Shown: positions 1 through 8,482 of the stretch, piece after piece | How positions within the stretch are numbered: the first letter of the stretch is position 1 | Layout: the number at the start of each line of letters is the position of its first letter | Source: Pantoea agglomerans | GTDB lineage: Bacteria > Pseudomonadota > Gammaproteobacteria > Enterobacterales > Enterobacteriaceae | Assembly (NCBI RefSeq): GCF_020149765.1 | Contig: NZ_CP083808.1 | Location: forward strand, 248,001-312,000 | Direction of reading: 5' to 3' | DNA: 64,000 bases | Notes under the pieces: model-generated | Seen by the model: the letters and a program-made list of their open reading frames with translations, nothing else | Database searches by the model: none | Told to the model about the DNA's origin: nothing | Position numbers and translations under genes: made by a program

Positions 1-168
1 CGCTATCAGCCGGACCTGAATCATCAGGATTACTCTTTAACTCGAATTGTTTACGACCGCGAAGAACGTAGTCAGTTAGCCGTTGAGCAGGGTAAGTTCA
101 CCGAAGAGAACTTTATCAAACCCTATCAGACGCTGCTTGAGCAATGGGCTGTTCATTCCGTTCTTTGA
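1..168 (+). CDS. mesX: MesX (DUF1852 family), 3' end only
   Basis: Only the last 55 codons are present; the reading frame is open from base 1 and stops with TGA at 166-168. The visible C-terminus (RYQPDLNHQDYSLTR at its start, ending EQWAVHSVL) resembles the C-terminus of DUF1852 proteins. In Acinetobacter and Pseudomonas a DUF1852 protein, named MesX, sits directly upstream of the short methionine synthase MesD and is needed for MesD to work. The same order occurs here, with only 26 bases to the next gene, so the two probably share a transcript. MesX's biochemical role is not settled; it may help use or deliver an unknown methyl donor. The identification rests on the short tail and on the neighbour. 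Confidence 0.8.
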   Translation, partial: RYQPDLNHQDYSLTRIVYDREERSQLAVEQGKFTEENFIKPYQTLLEQWAVHSVL

Positions 169-194
169 TTATCTAACCCACAGGGTCACGCTTT

Positions 195-1226
195 ATGAAA
201 AAGTTATTACCAACCTCTACCGCTGGCAGCTTGCCTAAACCCTCCTGGCTGGCGCAGCCCGAGACGCTCTGGTCGCCGTGGAAATTACAGGATCGCGAGC
301 TGGTCGACGGCAAAAAAGATGCCCTGCGGTTATGTCTGGCGGATCAGCTTGAGGCCGGCATCGATATCGTCAGCGATGGCGAACAAACGCGTCAGCATTT
401 TGTCACCACCTTTATTGAACACCTGAGCGGCGTTGATTTTGAAAAGCGTGAGATCGTGAAAATTCGCGATCGCTATGACGCCAGCGTGCCGAGCGTGGTT
501 GGCGAAGTGAGCCGTCAAAAGCCGGTGTTCGTTGAGGATGCGAAATTTCTACGTCAGCAGACCAGCCAGCCGATTAAATGGGCGCTGCCTGGCCCGATGA
601 CGATGATCGATACCCTTTACGACGGCCACTACAAAAGCCGCGAAAAGCTGGCCTGGGAGTTCGCTAAAATTCTCAACCAGGAGGCCAAAGAGCTGGAGGC
701 CGCTGGCGTAGATATTATTCAGTTCGACGAGCCAGCCTTTAACGTTTTCTTCGATGAAGTGAATGACTGGGGCATCGCGACGCTGGAGCGGGCGATTGAA
801 GGTCTTAAGTGCGAAACGGCGGTGCATATTTGCTACGGCTACGGCATCAAAGCCAACACCGACTGGAAAAAGACGCTGGGAACGGAATGGCGTCAGTATG
901 AAGAGATTTTCCCGAAACTGCAGAAGTCGAATATCGACATCGTTTCGCTGGAGTGTCAGAACTCACGCGTGCCGATGGATCTGATCGAGCTGATTCGCGG
1001 CAAAAAAGTGATGGTAGGCGCCATCGACGTGGCCACCAATACCATTGAGACCCCCGAAGAGGTTGCCAGCACCCTGCGCAAGGCGCTGCAGTTTGTTGAC
1101 GCCGATAAGCTCTATCCCTGCACTAACTGCGGCATGATCCCGTTGCCTCGTCACGTAGCCAACGGCAAGCTCAACGCCTTAAGCGCGGGCGCGGAGATTG
1201 TCCGAAAAGAGTTAATGGCTAAGTAA
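195..1226 (+). CDS. mesD: MesD, core-MetE-type methionine synthase
   Basis: This 343-residue protein corresponds to only the C-terminal catalytic barrel of cobalamin-independent methionine synthase (MetE, about 750 residues), so it lacks the N-terminal folate-binding barrel. Zinc and homocysteine ligands are visible: H211 and C213 in VHICYGYG and C309 in CTNCGMIP. Together with the DUF1852 gene upstream this matches the MesD/MesX pair, which transfers a methyl group to homocysteine without methyl-tetrahydrofolate and, in Acinetobacter, only aerobically. The cell may also carry MetE or MetH elsewhere, so this could be a second route to methionine. The ATG at 195 begins MKKLLPTSTAGSLPKP, typical of the family. 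Alternative family members (MesA-C) lack a DUF1852 partner. Confidence 0.88.
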   Translation: MKKLLPTSTAGSLPKPSWLAQPETLWSPWKLQDRELVDGKKDALRLCLADQLEAGIDIVSDGEQTRQHFVTTFIEHLSGVDFEKREIVKIRDRYDASVPSVVGEVSRQKPVFVEDAKFLRQQTSQPIKWALPGPMTMIDTLYDGHYKSREKLAWEFAKILNQEAKELEAAGVDIIQFDEPAFNVFFDEVNDWGIATLERAIEGLKCETAVHICYGYGIKANTDWKKTLGTEWRQYEEIFPKLQKSNIDIVSLECQNSRVPMDLIELIRGKKVMVGAIDVATNTIETPEEVASTLRKALQFVDADKLYPCTNCGMIPLPRHVANGKLNALSAGAEIVRKELMAK

Positions 1227-1451
1227 CGCCGCCAGGCGCTGCAAAAGAGTGCCGTCCGGTTGGGCGTTTTCGCCTGACCGGATTAACTTGCAGCCTCGAT
1301 CTCTACGGCAAGGAGAGAGCGGCGCATCCCCTTCCCTCGTCACGCCGCCATCAGCAGTTAAAAATAATTTTCCGCCGCTGCATCCAGTTGCCCTTCTCAC
1401 GCGTATATCCCTTTGTGAGCAACCTTATTGCTCCTTCAACGAGGATATATG

Positions 1452-2015
1452 ATGAAAAAGTTAATCAGCCTTTCCGTTGTGTTCGCTGTCCTTTTCGTTT
1501 CAGCAGGCTCATGGGCCGCGATGAATGATGACGCTGTTATGGTTGGCGGCGCAGCGATGTATCCGCAAAAAAATATCGTCGAAAATGCATTAAATTCCCG
1601 AGATCACACCACCCTGGTGGCGGCCGTTAAGGCGGCGGGCCTGGTGGATACCCTGCAAGGCAAAGGCCCCTTTACGGTCTTTGCGCCCACCAACGCCGCT
1701 TTCGCCAGACTTCCTGCGGGCGCGGTAGATGACCTGCTCAAACCGGAGAACAAGGCGAAGCTCAGCAGCGTGCTCACCTATCATGTGGTAGCCGGCAAAT
1801 ATGATATGAAAGCGCTGGAGCATAAAATTAAGCAGGGCGGCGGCCATGCCGAACTGAAAACGGTGAACGGCCAGCCGCTATGGATTATGAGCAACGGCCC
1901 GCACAATATTCAGCTAAAAGATGCTCAGGGCAATATCGCCAATATCAGCACCTATGACGTCTACCAGAAGAATGGCGTGATTAACGTTATTGATACTGTT
2001 CTGATGCCGAAGTAA
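1452..2015 (+). CDS. Exported fasciclin-domain protein
   Basis: The product has an N-terminal signal peptide (MKKLISLSVVFAVLFVSAGS, cleavage probably after SWA) followed by one fasciclin (FAS1) domain. FAS1 motifs are clear: NIVENALNSRDHTTLVAAV near the start, GPFTVFAPTNAAFA in the middle, LTYHVVAG, and a C-terminal NGVINVIDTVLMP. Such proteins are exported and mediate adhesion or matrix contacts; the exact bacterial role is usually unknown. The start at 1452 is chosen because GAGGA at 1441-1445 is six bases away; the ATG at 1449 is in frame but too close. The sigma factor and anti-sigma genes follow 42 bases downstream, which suggests the fasciclin protein is the regulated output of that pair. 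Confidence 0.88.
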   Translation: MKKLISLSVVFAVLFVSAGSWAAMNDDAVMVGGAAMYPQKNIVENALNSRDHTTLVAAVKAAGLVDTLQGKGPFTVFAPTNAAFARLPAGAVDDLLKPENKAKLSSVLTYHVVAGKYDMKALEHKIKQGGGHAELKTVNGQPLWIMSNGPHNIQLKDAQGNIANISTYDVYQKNGVINVIDTVLMPK

Positions 2016-2057
2016 TTATCTATACTCGGACTGGCGCTAAATCCATGCGGAAAAAAT

Positions 2058-2612
2058 ATGGACACCACTCAGGCCGAACAGCTTAATCAGTTAATGAAGG
2101 CGGTCGTCAACGGCGACCGCCTTGCGTTTGAACGGCTTTACCGGCTTACCTCGCCCTATCTGTTCGCCGTTGCACTGCGTACGCTGCGCAATCGCGCCTG
2201 GGCGGAAGATGTGCTGCACGACTGCTTTATTACGGTCTGGAACAATGCCTCGACCTTTAATCACGCGCTCAGTTCGCCCCTGACCTGGATGACCCATATC
2301 CTGCGCAACCGCTGCATTGACTGGCTGCGCAGCGGCGCGGTGCGGCGAACAGCGCCTGACGAAGCGCTCAGCGATGAGTGGGTCTCCTCCCCGGCGGGCC
2401 TGCAGGATGACACGCACCACAGCGATCGGGCGGAGCGTCTTCATCGTTGCCTGCAGAATTTAAGCAGTGAACAGCGGCAGACCCTCTCTCTGGCCTACTA
2501 TCAGGGGATGTCCCATAGCGAGATCGCCGACTGGGTGCAGCAGCCCGTCGGCTCAGTTAAAAGCTGGATCCGTCGCGGTCTGGCGCATTTGCGGGAGTGC
2601 GTGGGACTATGA
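2058..2612 (+). CDS. ECF-type sigma factor (SigK/RpoE-like)
   Basis: A 184-residue extracytoplasmic-function sigma factor with only sigma regions 2 and 4. Region 2 is seen around residues 20-90 (RLAFERLYRLTSPYLFAVALR, then EDVLHDCFITVWNNA and PLTWMTHILRNRCIDWLR). Region 4 lies around 130-180 (LSSEQRQTLSLAYYQGMSHS, then EIADWVQQPVGSVKSWIRRG with its helix-turn-helix). It directs RNA polymerase to a small regulon, probably including its own operon. Its stop codon overlaps the start of the anti-sigma gene (ATGA), giving translational coupling. The pairing with an RskA-like anti-sigma factor points to the SigK-type (ECF19-like) group, an assignment from context rather than from a tree. Confidence 0.9.
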   Translation: MDTTQAEQLNQLMKAVVNGDRLAFERLYRLTSPYLFAVALRTLRNRAWAEDVLHDCFITVWNNASTFNHALSSPLTWMTHILRNRCIDWLRSGAVRRTAPDEALSDEWVSSPAGLQDDTHHSDRAERLHRCLQNLSSEQRQTLSLAYYQGMSHSEIADWVQQPVGSVKSWIRRGLAHLRECVGL

Positions 2613-3256
2613 GCGTAAACGATCGGCGCGATCGGGCACTGGCGGCGGAATATGCGCTGGGCACGCTGCGCGGCGCGGCAAGGCTGCGCTTTCAGCGCAG
2701 ACTGAAGAGAGAGCCGGCGCTGGAGGCGGAGACGGCGCGCTGGATCACGCTGCTGCACGGTATGGAGAGTCAGCTGCAGCCGGTGACGCCGCCGGAAGCG
2801 GTCTGGAAAAAAATCGCCCTTGCGCTGCCGGAGAGAAAGCCAGCGCCTGTTTATGGGCGCACCCTGCCCTGGCTTACCGCTGCCGGGCTGGTTTTCGCCG
2901 TGCTGCTCTACGCCTTTGCGTTCCGGCCGCCAGCGCTGACGCCGCTCACGGTGCTTAACGGCGGTCAGCAAAGCGGCCAGTGGATCGTCAGCGCGAATGG
3001 CGCGCGCGATCGCATCAGGCTCTCGCCGGTAGAGGTTATGGACGTCGCGCCCGACAAGAGCCTGGAGCTGTGGGTGATCCCCGCAGGCCAGGCGCCGGTT
3101 TCGCTCGGCGTGATTCAGGGTGGGTCGGTCAATAATGTCGATATTACCCGGCGGCTCTCGATGGAAAACGCGGTTCTGGCGGTGAGTCTGGAGCCAAAAG
3201 GCGGATCGAAAACCGGGCAGCCTACGGGGCCAGTGCTCTACAGCGCGAAGTTATAA
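2609..3256 (+). CDS. Membrane anti-sigma factor, RskA-like
   Basis: A 215-residue protein with an N-terminal cytoplasmic anti-sigma helical region (DRALAAEYALGTLRGAARLR, a zinc-less RskA-type N-terminus), a single membrane segment around residues 90-110 (LPWLTAAGLVFAVLLYAFAF) and a C-terminal periplasmic domain of the RskA C-terminal type (SLELWVIPAGQAPVSLGVI). It would hold the preceding sigma factor at the membrane and release it on an envelope signal. The start at 2609 overlaps the sigma stop codon as ATGA; the longer in-frame start at 2597 lies inside the sigma gene and is less likely. The signal sensed is unknown. Confidence 0.88.
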   Translation: MSVNDRRDRALAAEYALGTLRGAARLRFQRRLKREPALEAETARWITLLHGMESQLQPVTPPEAVWKKIALALPERKPAPVYGRTLPWLTAAGLVFAVLLYAFAFRPPALTPLTVLNGGQQSGQWIVSANGARDRIRLSPVEVMDVAPDKSLELWVIPAGQAPVSLGVIQGGSVNNVDITRRLSMENAVLAVSLEPKGGSKTGQPTGPVLYSAKL

Positions 3257-3386
3257 GCAGGCGCACAGGGCTGGCGAACCAGGGCGTCAGGCCAGCCACC
3301 AGGCGCAAACCTGGCTTGATGTTCGTTACCGGGCAGGCTAGCCTGCGCACATCACAGGCAATATCTTCTGAAAGGTAACAACCACC

Positions 3387-3734
3387 ATGGCTCTGATCCC
3401 TAAAAACTATGCGCGGCTGGAAAGCGGCTACCGCGAGAAAGCCCTGAAAATCTATCCGTGGGTGTGCGGACGCTGCGCGCGCGAGTTCGTGTATTCCAAC
3501 CTGCGCGAACTTACCGTCCACCATATCGATCACGATCACACCAATAACCCGGAAGATGGCAGCAACTGGGAGCTTCTTTGCCTCTACTGTCACGACCATG
3601 AACACGAAAAATACACGGAAGCGGACCAGTACGGCACTCGCGTGGTGGCGGGAGAGGATGCGCAAAAGGATGTCGGTGCCGCCACCTATAACCCCTTCGC
3701 CGACCTGCAGGCGATGCTCAATAAGAAAAAATAA
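3387..3734 (+). CDS. yajD: YajD, HNH nuclease family protein
   Basis: The 115-residue product is a close match to E. coli YajD. It is a small HNH-fold protein with two Cys-x-x-Cys zinc pairs: CGRC near residue 32 and CLYC near residue 72. The HNH core is LTVHHIDHDHTNNPEDGSNW followed by ELLCLYCHDHEH. HNH domains cleave DNA, but no activity or partner is established for YajD. It stands alone on its strand, with a ribosome site (GAAAGG) upstream of the ATG at 3387 and an inverted-repeat-rich 130-base spacer after the anti-sigma gene. The neighbours give no functional clue. Confidence 0.92.
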   Translation: MALIPKNYARLESGYREKALKIYPWVCGRCAREFVYSNLRELTVHHIDHDHTNNPEDGSNWELLCLYCHDHEHEKYTEADQYGTRVVAGEDAQKDVGAATYNPFADLQAMLNKKK

Positions 3735-3788
3735 CGGCGGCCACTGCCGTAGCCTCTACCTCGCCCGGCGCGCGGGAAAAGCTTAAAA

Positions 3789-3816
3789 AAAATCCGGAAG
3801 CGTCGTCGCTTCCGGA
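3789..3816 (-). terminator. Rho-independent terminator for the MCP gene
   Basis: A perfect 9-bp stem (TCCGGAAGC / GCTTCCGGA, 3793-3816, loop GTCGTC). On the minus strand it is followed by eight or so T residues, so it ends the chemotaxis gene transcribed leftward. The plus-strand side has no T run. Confidence 0.85.
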
Positions 3817-3879
3817 TAGGTATGGCACCTCAACGGCATGCAACCGGTTTCAGCCGGCTGCGGCATCTCGTCTTTGGGA

Positions 3880-5532
3880 TCAGAAGCTCTGCCACTCCGC
3901 TTCGTTGATCACCGCGACGCGCTGCGGCGCAGGGGCGCGAAAAGGTGTCGGCTGCGCTGCCGGCGCACGCGGCGCGGCGAACTCGAGAGTGCTGCCAATG
4001 CGGAACTTGCCGACCAGTTCGGTAAGCGTGCTGGCCTGCTCCTGCAGCGACTGCGCCGCCGCCGACGCCTCTTCCACCAGCGCGGCGTTCTGCTGGGTTA
4101 CGTCGTCCATCTGGTTCACCGCCTGGTGTACCTGCGCGATGCCCTGACTCTGTTCGACCGCTGCTGCGGCAATTTCGCCGACCAGATCGCTGACCTGGCG
4201 AATCGCATCTTTCATCACGTCCATATTGCGGCCCACGTCGCTCGCCTGCGCAGCGCCCGCTTCCGTCAGCTGATGCGAGGCTTCGATCAGCGCTTTAATC
4301 TCATGGGCAGCGGCGGTGGAGCGCTGCGACAGGTTTCTCACCTCGCCCGCCACCACGGCGAAGCCTTTGCCGTGCTCGCCAGCGCGCGCCGCTTCTACCG
4401 CCGCGTTAAGCGCCAGGATGTTGGTCTGGAACGCGATGCCTTCAATCAGCGAGACAATATCGTTTACCTTGCGCGAGCTGCCGCGAATATCGTCCATTGT
4501 TGCCAGCATGGTACTCAGCGATGCGCCGCTCTTTTCTGACAGGCTGCTGGCGTTGGCCGCCAGCTGGCTCGCCTGGCGGGTATTGTCAGCGGTTTGACGT
4601 ACCGTCTCGCTCAGCTGGGTCATGCTGGCCGCCGTCTCTTCCAGCGACGCCGCCTGCTGCTCGGTACGCGAAGAGAGATCCTCATTGCCTGCGGTAATCT
4701 GCACCGATGCGCTGCTGACCGACTGCGACGCCTGGTTCACCGAGGCGAGCGCCGATGCGACGCGCTGCATCAGATGGTTAAAGGCGCGCGCCATATTGCC
4801 AATCTCATCACGACGGCTCTCATCGGCGTTCAGCGTCAGGTCGAGATTGTCACTGGCGCGCGTCATCACGTTGCCCATGGCCGTCAGGCTGCGGCGAATA
4901 CGCAAAATGGTAAAGGTAGAGAAGAGGCCGAACAGCACGATGGTGGCGATCACGCCGCCGATGGTGGCCCACAGCACAATTTTAAACTGGCTACGGTTGG
5001 TGTCGCGCAGCTCGTTGCTGATGTCGATATTGAGCGTCAGCTGTTTCTGGTAGTCGGCAATCAACTGGCGAATCGCTGCGCCGACGCCCGTATCGCCCTC
5101 GATCATCCCGAGCGTCAGGCTATCCTGATGCGCATGGGAGGCGGCGATAAACGCCGGCAGACGATCGTTAATTACGCGCAGGTTCTCATAGGCGACGTTG
5201 GTCAGACGCTTGTCCTCGTCGTTAGAGATATCGTTGGTCATGTAGTAGTCGATCTGCGATTTGATCTGCGCCAGGCTTGCGGCGAGGTTTTTTTCCACCC
5301 CGGCAAACTTCGCGTCTTCGGTCTGGCTCTGGTGCTTGTAGAGCGTGATTGCCAGCTGATTACCTTCATCAATCATTTTCCCCAGATCCTTGATCGAGGG
5401 AATAGCGTTGGCCTGGACATACTCAAAGCGATCCTGAAACCCGGACAGCAGCGAGATAGCCAGTACGGCCTGTAAAATAATCGCGCCAAACAGCAGCGAG
5501 AATGCCAACAGCAGGCGTTGGGTGATGTTCAT
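3880..5532 (-). CDS. Methyl-accepting chemotaxis protein
   Basis: A transmembrane chemoreceptor of about 550 residues. Order: N-terminal membrane segment ([20 protein letters not shown]), periplasmic four-helix-bundle sensor (about 35-190), second membrane segment ([20 protein letters not shown]), HAMP linker, then the long cytoplasmic coiled-coil signalling domain with the conserved hairpin tip ([20 protein letters not shown]) that contacts CheA and CheW. The C-terminus ends EWQSF, matching the xWxxF tether for CheR/CheB found in high-abundance receptors such as Tsr (NWETF). The start at 5532 is preferred over 5544 because GGAG lies seven bases before it. The ligand cannot be read from sequence. 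It is divergent to a c-di-GMP gene, and both have sigma-28-like elements upstream. Confidence 0.93.
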   Translation of the reverse strand: MNITQRLLLAFSLLFGAIILQAVLAISLLSGFQDRFEYVQANAIPSIKDLGKMIDEGNQLAITLYKHQSQTEDAKFAGVEKNLAASLAQIKSQIDYYMTNDISNDEDKRLTNVAYENLRVINDRLPAFIAASHAHQDSLTLGMIEGDTGVGAAIRQLIADYQKQLTLNIDISNELRDTNRSQFKIVLWATIGGVIATIVLFGLFSTFTILRIRRSLTAMGNVMTRASDNLDLTLNADESRRDEIGNMARAFNHLMQRVASALASVNQASQSVSSASVQITAGNEDLSSRTEQQAASLEETAASMTQLSETVRQTADNTRQASQLAANASSLSEKSGASLSTMLATMDDIRGSSRKVNDIVSLIEGIAFQTNILALNAAVEAARAGEHGKGFAVVAGEVRNLSQRSTAAAHEIKALIEASHQLTEAGAAQASDVGRNMDVMKDAIRQVSDLVGEIAAAAVEQSQGIAQVHQAVNQMDDVTQQNAALVEEASAAAQSLQEQASTLTELVGKFRIGSTLEFAAPRAPAAQPTPFRAPAPQRVAVINEAEWQSF

Positions 5533-5594
5533 CCTGTTCTCCATAAGGTTAGTGCCCCTGACCTTATGTGTTCAGGCAGGGTTTAGCTCTCCTG

Positions 5595-5621
5595 TCATCG
5601 GCACGGTCTCCGCTTTTATTA
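5595..5621 (-). promoter_or_regulatory. Candidate sigma-28 (FliA) promoter of the MCP gene
   Basis: Read on the minus strand: TAAT (5621-5618), a 15-base spacer, then GCCGATGA (5602-5595). The FliA consensus is TAAA-N15-GCCGATAA, so there is one mismatch in each half with exact spacing. The predicted start would give a leader of roughly 55 bases before 5532. A flagellar-class promoter is what is expected for a chemoreceptor. Confidence 0.6.
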
Positions 5622-5836
5622 ATTTTATTTGCGCGGCGCGCTGCACATTTTCCAGACGCCGCTGCAGGGATTCTCGCTAACGACCTGAGCCCGACGCGTT
5701 ATCCGAGCGCCATTATCGCGGAGGACACCAGCGGCAGGATGGCGGCAGGTCATCTCCCCTGCGTCCGCCTGCGCGGCGGCCGCCAGCCAGTTGTCATAAT
5801 TCCTTCATCAGCGCGCTGTAGTCCGGCCTCTCTGCT

Positions 5837-5844
5837 GCCGATAA
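5837..5844 (+). promoter_or_regulatory. Perfect sigma-28 -10 element upstream of GGDEF/EAL gene
   Basis: GCCGATAA, identical to the FliA -10 consensus, lies 55 bases before the ATG at 5899. The -35 side is weak (TAGT at a 14-base spacing), so the call rests on the -10 element alone. A 13-bp palindrome, GTATTT-C-AAATAC, follows at 5854-5866 and could be an operator. The rest of the 366-base divergent region shows no other gene. Confidence 0.4.
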
Positions 5845-5898
5845 CGGTGAGAAGTATTTCAAATACGCTTTATCGACACTCTGGCGCGGCGACTATTG

Positions 5899-8478
5899 AT
5901 GACGACTTATACTCACCCCTCTTCCACTGACGGACGCGCGCGCGGCCTGGTCAGAAAACCGATGATTATTATGCTGGTGCTGCTCGGCCTCTCTTTTGGC
6001 GCCGCGCTGACCGCGCTGCTCTGCGTGGCCGACGATCTGAACGATAAAGCGGATCTTCGCAGCGGTCTGCTGCTGGGCAAGGCGTTCGCCAGCAGCGAGG
6101 AGAGCATGCGCTTTCACCTCAGCGACAACGCGGAATGGGGCGAAGCCTACGATAACCTGCATCGCGTGCTAAACCTCGACTGGGCCTGGCAAAATCAGAA
6201 CCTGGGCGAATCGCTGTTCACCACCTTCGGCTATGAGGGGGTGTTCGTGATCGCCCCCAGCGGCGAAACCCGCTACAGCGTGCTTGAGGGGGCGCTGCGC
6301 CACGAAAGTTTTCAGGCGTGGCTGGGTCAGGACCCGCTTAACGTTGTGAAGCAGTGGCTACAGCAGAACGACGGCAAGGCGATCGCGCGTCTGGTGCGCA
6401 CCGGCGACCAGCTGGCGCTGATTGGCGCCTCCTGGATCACCCCAGGGGGCGACCACAGCGTAAACAGGGTTGAAGGCCCCCCCTCTGTAATGATCTTTGT
6501 CGACCGCCTCACGCCCGCGAAGCTGGCGAGCGCCGGCGCGGAGTATGGCATTAAGAACCTCAGCTACGCCGACGCGCTGGCCGCCGCCTCCGCCGACACC
6601 GCGCGCTATCGCGTATCAGCGCTGGGCGGCGCCGTGACGCTGATGTGGCAGAGCGACAATCCCGGCGGCGCGCTGCTTACCTGGCTGCTGCCGCTGCTGG
6701 TGCTGCTGATGGGCGCCACCTTTTTCACCGCCACCATGCTGATGCGCAACGCGCTGCGCAAAGCGCGCCACAGCGACGTCAGCACCTTCCTGCTGGAGCA
6801 GAGCCAGCAGGCGCTTGCCGCCAGCGAACAGCGCTTTCGCGACGTGGCGGAGAGCACCACCGACTGGATCTGGGAAGCGGATGCGCAGCTGCGCTTTACC
6901 TGGATCTCCGGGCGCTTTCCCGCCGTCACCGGCTACCACAGCCAGGACTGGCTGCATCAGCCGCTGCACGCTTTTCTGCTCGACGATGCCGATTTGCCGC
7001 AGCGGCTGACGCAGCGGGAGCAGCCCGGCGAGCCGCTGACGCTGCTGCGCTGCCGCTACCGATCCGCGCAGCAGCATATTCGCTTCTGCAACCTGACGCT
7101 GCGGCCGGTTACGCTGGCGCAGGGGAAGAAAGGCTATCGCGGCACGGCCACCGACGTGACGCTGGAAGTCGAGGCGGAGGCGCGCGTGCGCTATCTCTCA
7201 CAGTTTGATGAGCTGACCGGCCTGCCCAACCGCGCGCAGATGAACGCCTGCCTTGCGGGCAAGCTTAGCGGCGCGCTGCACAGCGATCGGCCGCTGGCGG
7301 TGATCATGATCGACCTGGATAAGTTTAAGCCGGTGAACGATCTCTACGGCCACGCCGCCGGCGACAGCGTGCTGCACGAGGTCTCCCTGCGCTTCAGCGA
7401 CTGCCTTAAAGAGGCGGGGATGACCGCCCGCCTCGGCGGCGACGAGTTTGTGATGATCGTCTCCGACATGACCAGCCAGGAGGAGATTAGCGCGCTCTGT
7501 AGCCGCATTATCACCCAGATCAATCTGCCCTTCGCCATCAACGGCGGCGAGGTTTATATCGGCGCCAGCCTGGGCATTGCGCTGGCGCCGCAGGATGGTA
7601 ATAACCCCGGCGATCTGCTGCGCTATGCGGATATTGCGCTCTACAAGGCGAAAAACGCCGGGCGCAACAACTGGGTCTTTTACCAGCGCGATATGGGAGA
7701 GAAGATCGTACAGCGGCGCGAAATGGAGCGCGAACTGCGCGAGGCGATCCACACCGACCAGCTGCGGCTCGCCTGGCAGCCGCGCTACGACGTGCGCGCC
7801 GCCCGCGTCACCGCCGTCGAGGCGCTGGTGCGCTGGCACCACGCGCAGCACGGCGTGCTGATGCCCGATCAGTTTATCCCGCTGGCGGAAGAGACCGGGC
7901 TGATTAGCGCGCTGAGTGACTGGGTGCTGCTGCGCGCCTGCGAAGATACGCGCCGCGACCTGCCGGGACTGGCGGTGTCGGTCAACCTTTCCGCGGTAGA
8001 GTTCAGCGATAAAGGCCTGCCGCGGCGTATTCGCGCTGCGCTGGAGGCCACCGGCCTGCCGAGCAACCGGCTGGAGATCGAGGTAACGGAAAACGCCATG
8101 CTGCAGGACCCGGAAACCACGCTTGAGGTGATGCAGGCGATCAAGGCGCTGGGCGTGAAGTTTTTAATTGATGATTTCGGCACCGGCTACGCCTCGCTGA
8201 ACTATCTGCGCACCTTTCCGTTCGACGGCATCAAAATCGATAAATCCTTTATCTTCCCGCTCAGCGACTCCGCGCAGGCGCGGAAGATTGTTGAGAACAT
8301 GGTGGGACTGGGAAAAGCCTACGCCCTCAGCATTACCGCCGAGGGGGTCGAAACTGCCTCTCAGATGGAGCAACTAAAACTGATGGAGTGCGACGGTCTG
8401 CAGGGCTACTACCTCGGCAAGCCGCAGCCGCTGGCGCAGATCGTCGAAACCTACTGCGCCGCGCCTACTCCGCCTTAG
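5899..8478 (+). CDS. CHASE4-PAS-GGDEF-EAL c-di-GMP enzyme
   Basis: An 859-residue membrane protein that should make and/or degrade cyclic di-GMP. Order: N-terminal membrane segment (MIIMLVLLGLSFGAALTALL), periplasmic CHASE4 sensor (about 40-235), second membrane segment (LLTWLLPLLVLLMGATFFTA), PAS domain (about 300-420), GGDEF domain with intact GGDEF at 513-517, and EAL domain with EAL at 641-643. The EAL active-site set looks complete (EALVR, IEVTEN, DDFGTGYASL, KIDKSF, EGVET, QGYYLGKP). No RxxD inhibitory site precedes GGDEF. With both catalytic motifs intact, the direction of net activity cannot be predicted. The ATG at 5899 follows an in-frame TTG at 5896. It faces a diguanylate cyclase gene only 4 bases away (convergent). 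Confidence 0.93.
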   Translation: MTTYTHPSSTDGRARGLVRKPMIIMLVLLGLSFGAALTALLCVADDLNDKADLRSGLLLGKAFASSEESMRFHLSDNAEWGEAYDNLHRVLNLDWAWQNQNLGESLFTTFGYEGVFVIAPSGETRYSVLEGALRHESFQAWLGQDPLNVVKQWLQQNDGKAIARLVRTGDQLALIGASWITPGGDHSVNRVEGPPSVMIFVDRLTPAKLASAGAEYGIKNLSYADALAAASADTARYRVSALGGAVTLMWQSDNPGGALLTWLLPLLVLLMGATFFTATMLMRNALRKARHSDVSTFLLEQSQQALAASEQRFRDVAESTTDWIWEADAQLRFTWISGRFPAVTGYHSQDWLHQPLHAFLLDDADLPQRLTQREQPGEPLTLLRCRYRSAQQHIRFCNLTLRPVTLAQGKKGYRGTATDVTLEVEAEARVRYLSQFDELTGLPNRAQMNACLAGKLSGALHSDRPLAVIMIDLDKFKPVNDLYGHAAGDSVLHEVSLRFSDCLKEAGMTARLGGDEFVMIVSDMTSQEEISALCSRIITQINLPFAINGGEVYIGASLGIALAPQDGNNPGDLLRYADIALYKAKNAGRNNWVFYQRDMGEKIVQRREMERELREAIHTDQLRLAWQPRYDVRAARVTAVEALVRWHHAQHGVLMPDQFIPLAEETGLISALSDWVLLRACEDTRRDLPGLAVSVNLSAVEFSDKGLPRRIRAALEATGLPSNRLEIEVTENAMLQDPETTLEVMQAIKALGVKFLIDDFGTGYASLNYLRTFPFDGIKIDKSFIFPLSDSAQARKIVENMVGLGKAYALSITAEGVETASQMEQLKLMECDGLQGYYLGKPQPLAQIVETYCAAPTPP

Positions 8479-8482
8479 CGGC

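Noticed and set aside
1249..1452. 67-codon open frame between mesD and the fasciclin gene
   Set aside because: No family match, runs into the fasciclin start and lacks a ribosome site.
3838..4539. 233-codon open frame antisense to the chemoreceptor
   Set aside because: Arginine-rich shadow of a GC-rich gene on the other strand; no ribosome site or family resemblance.
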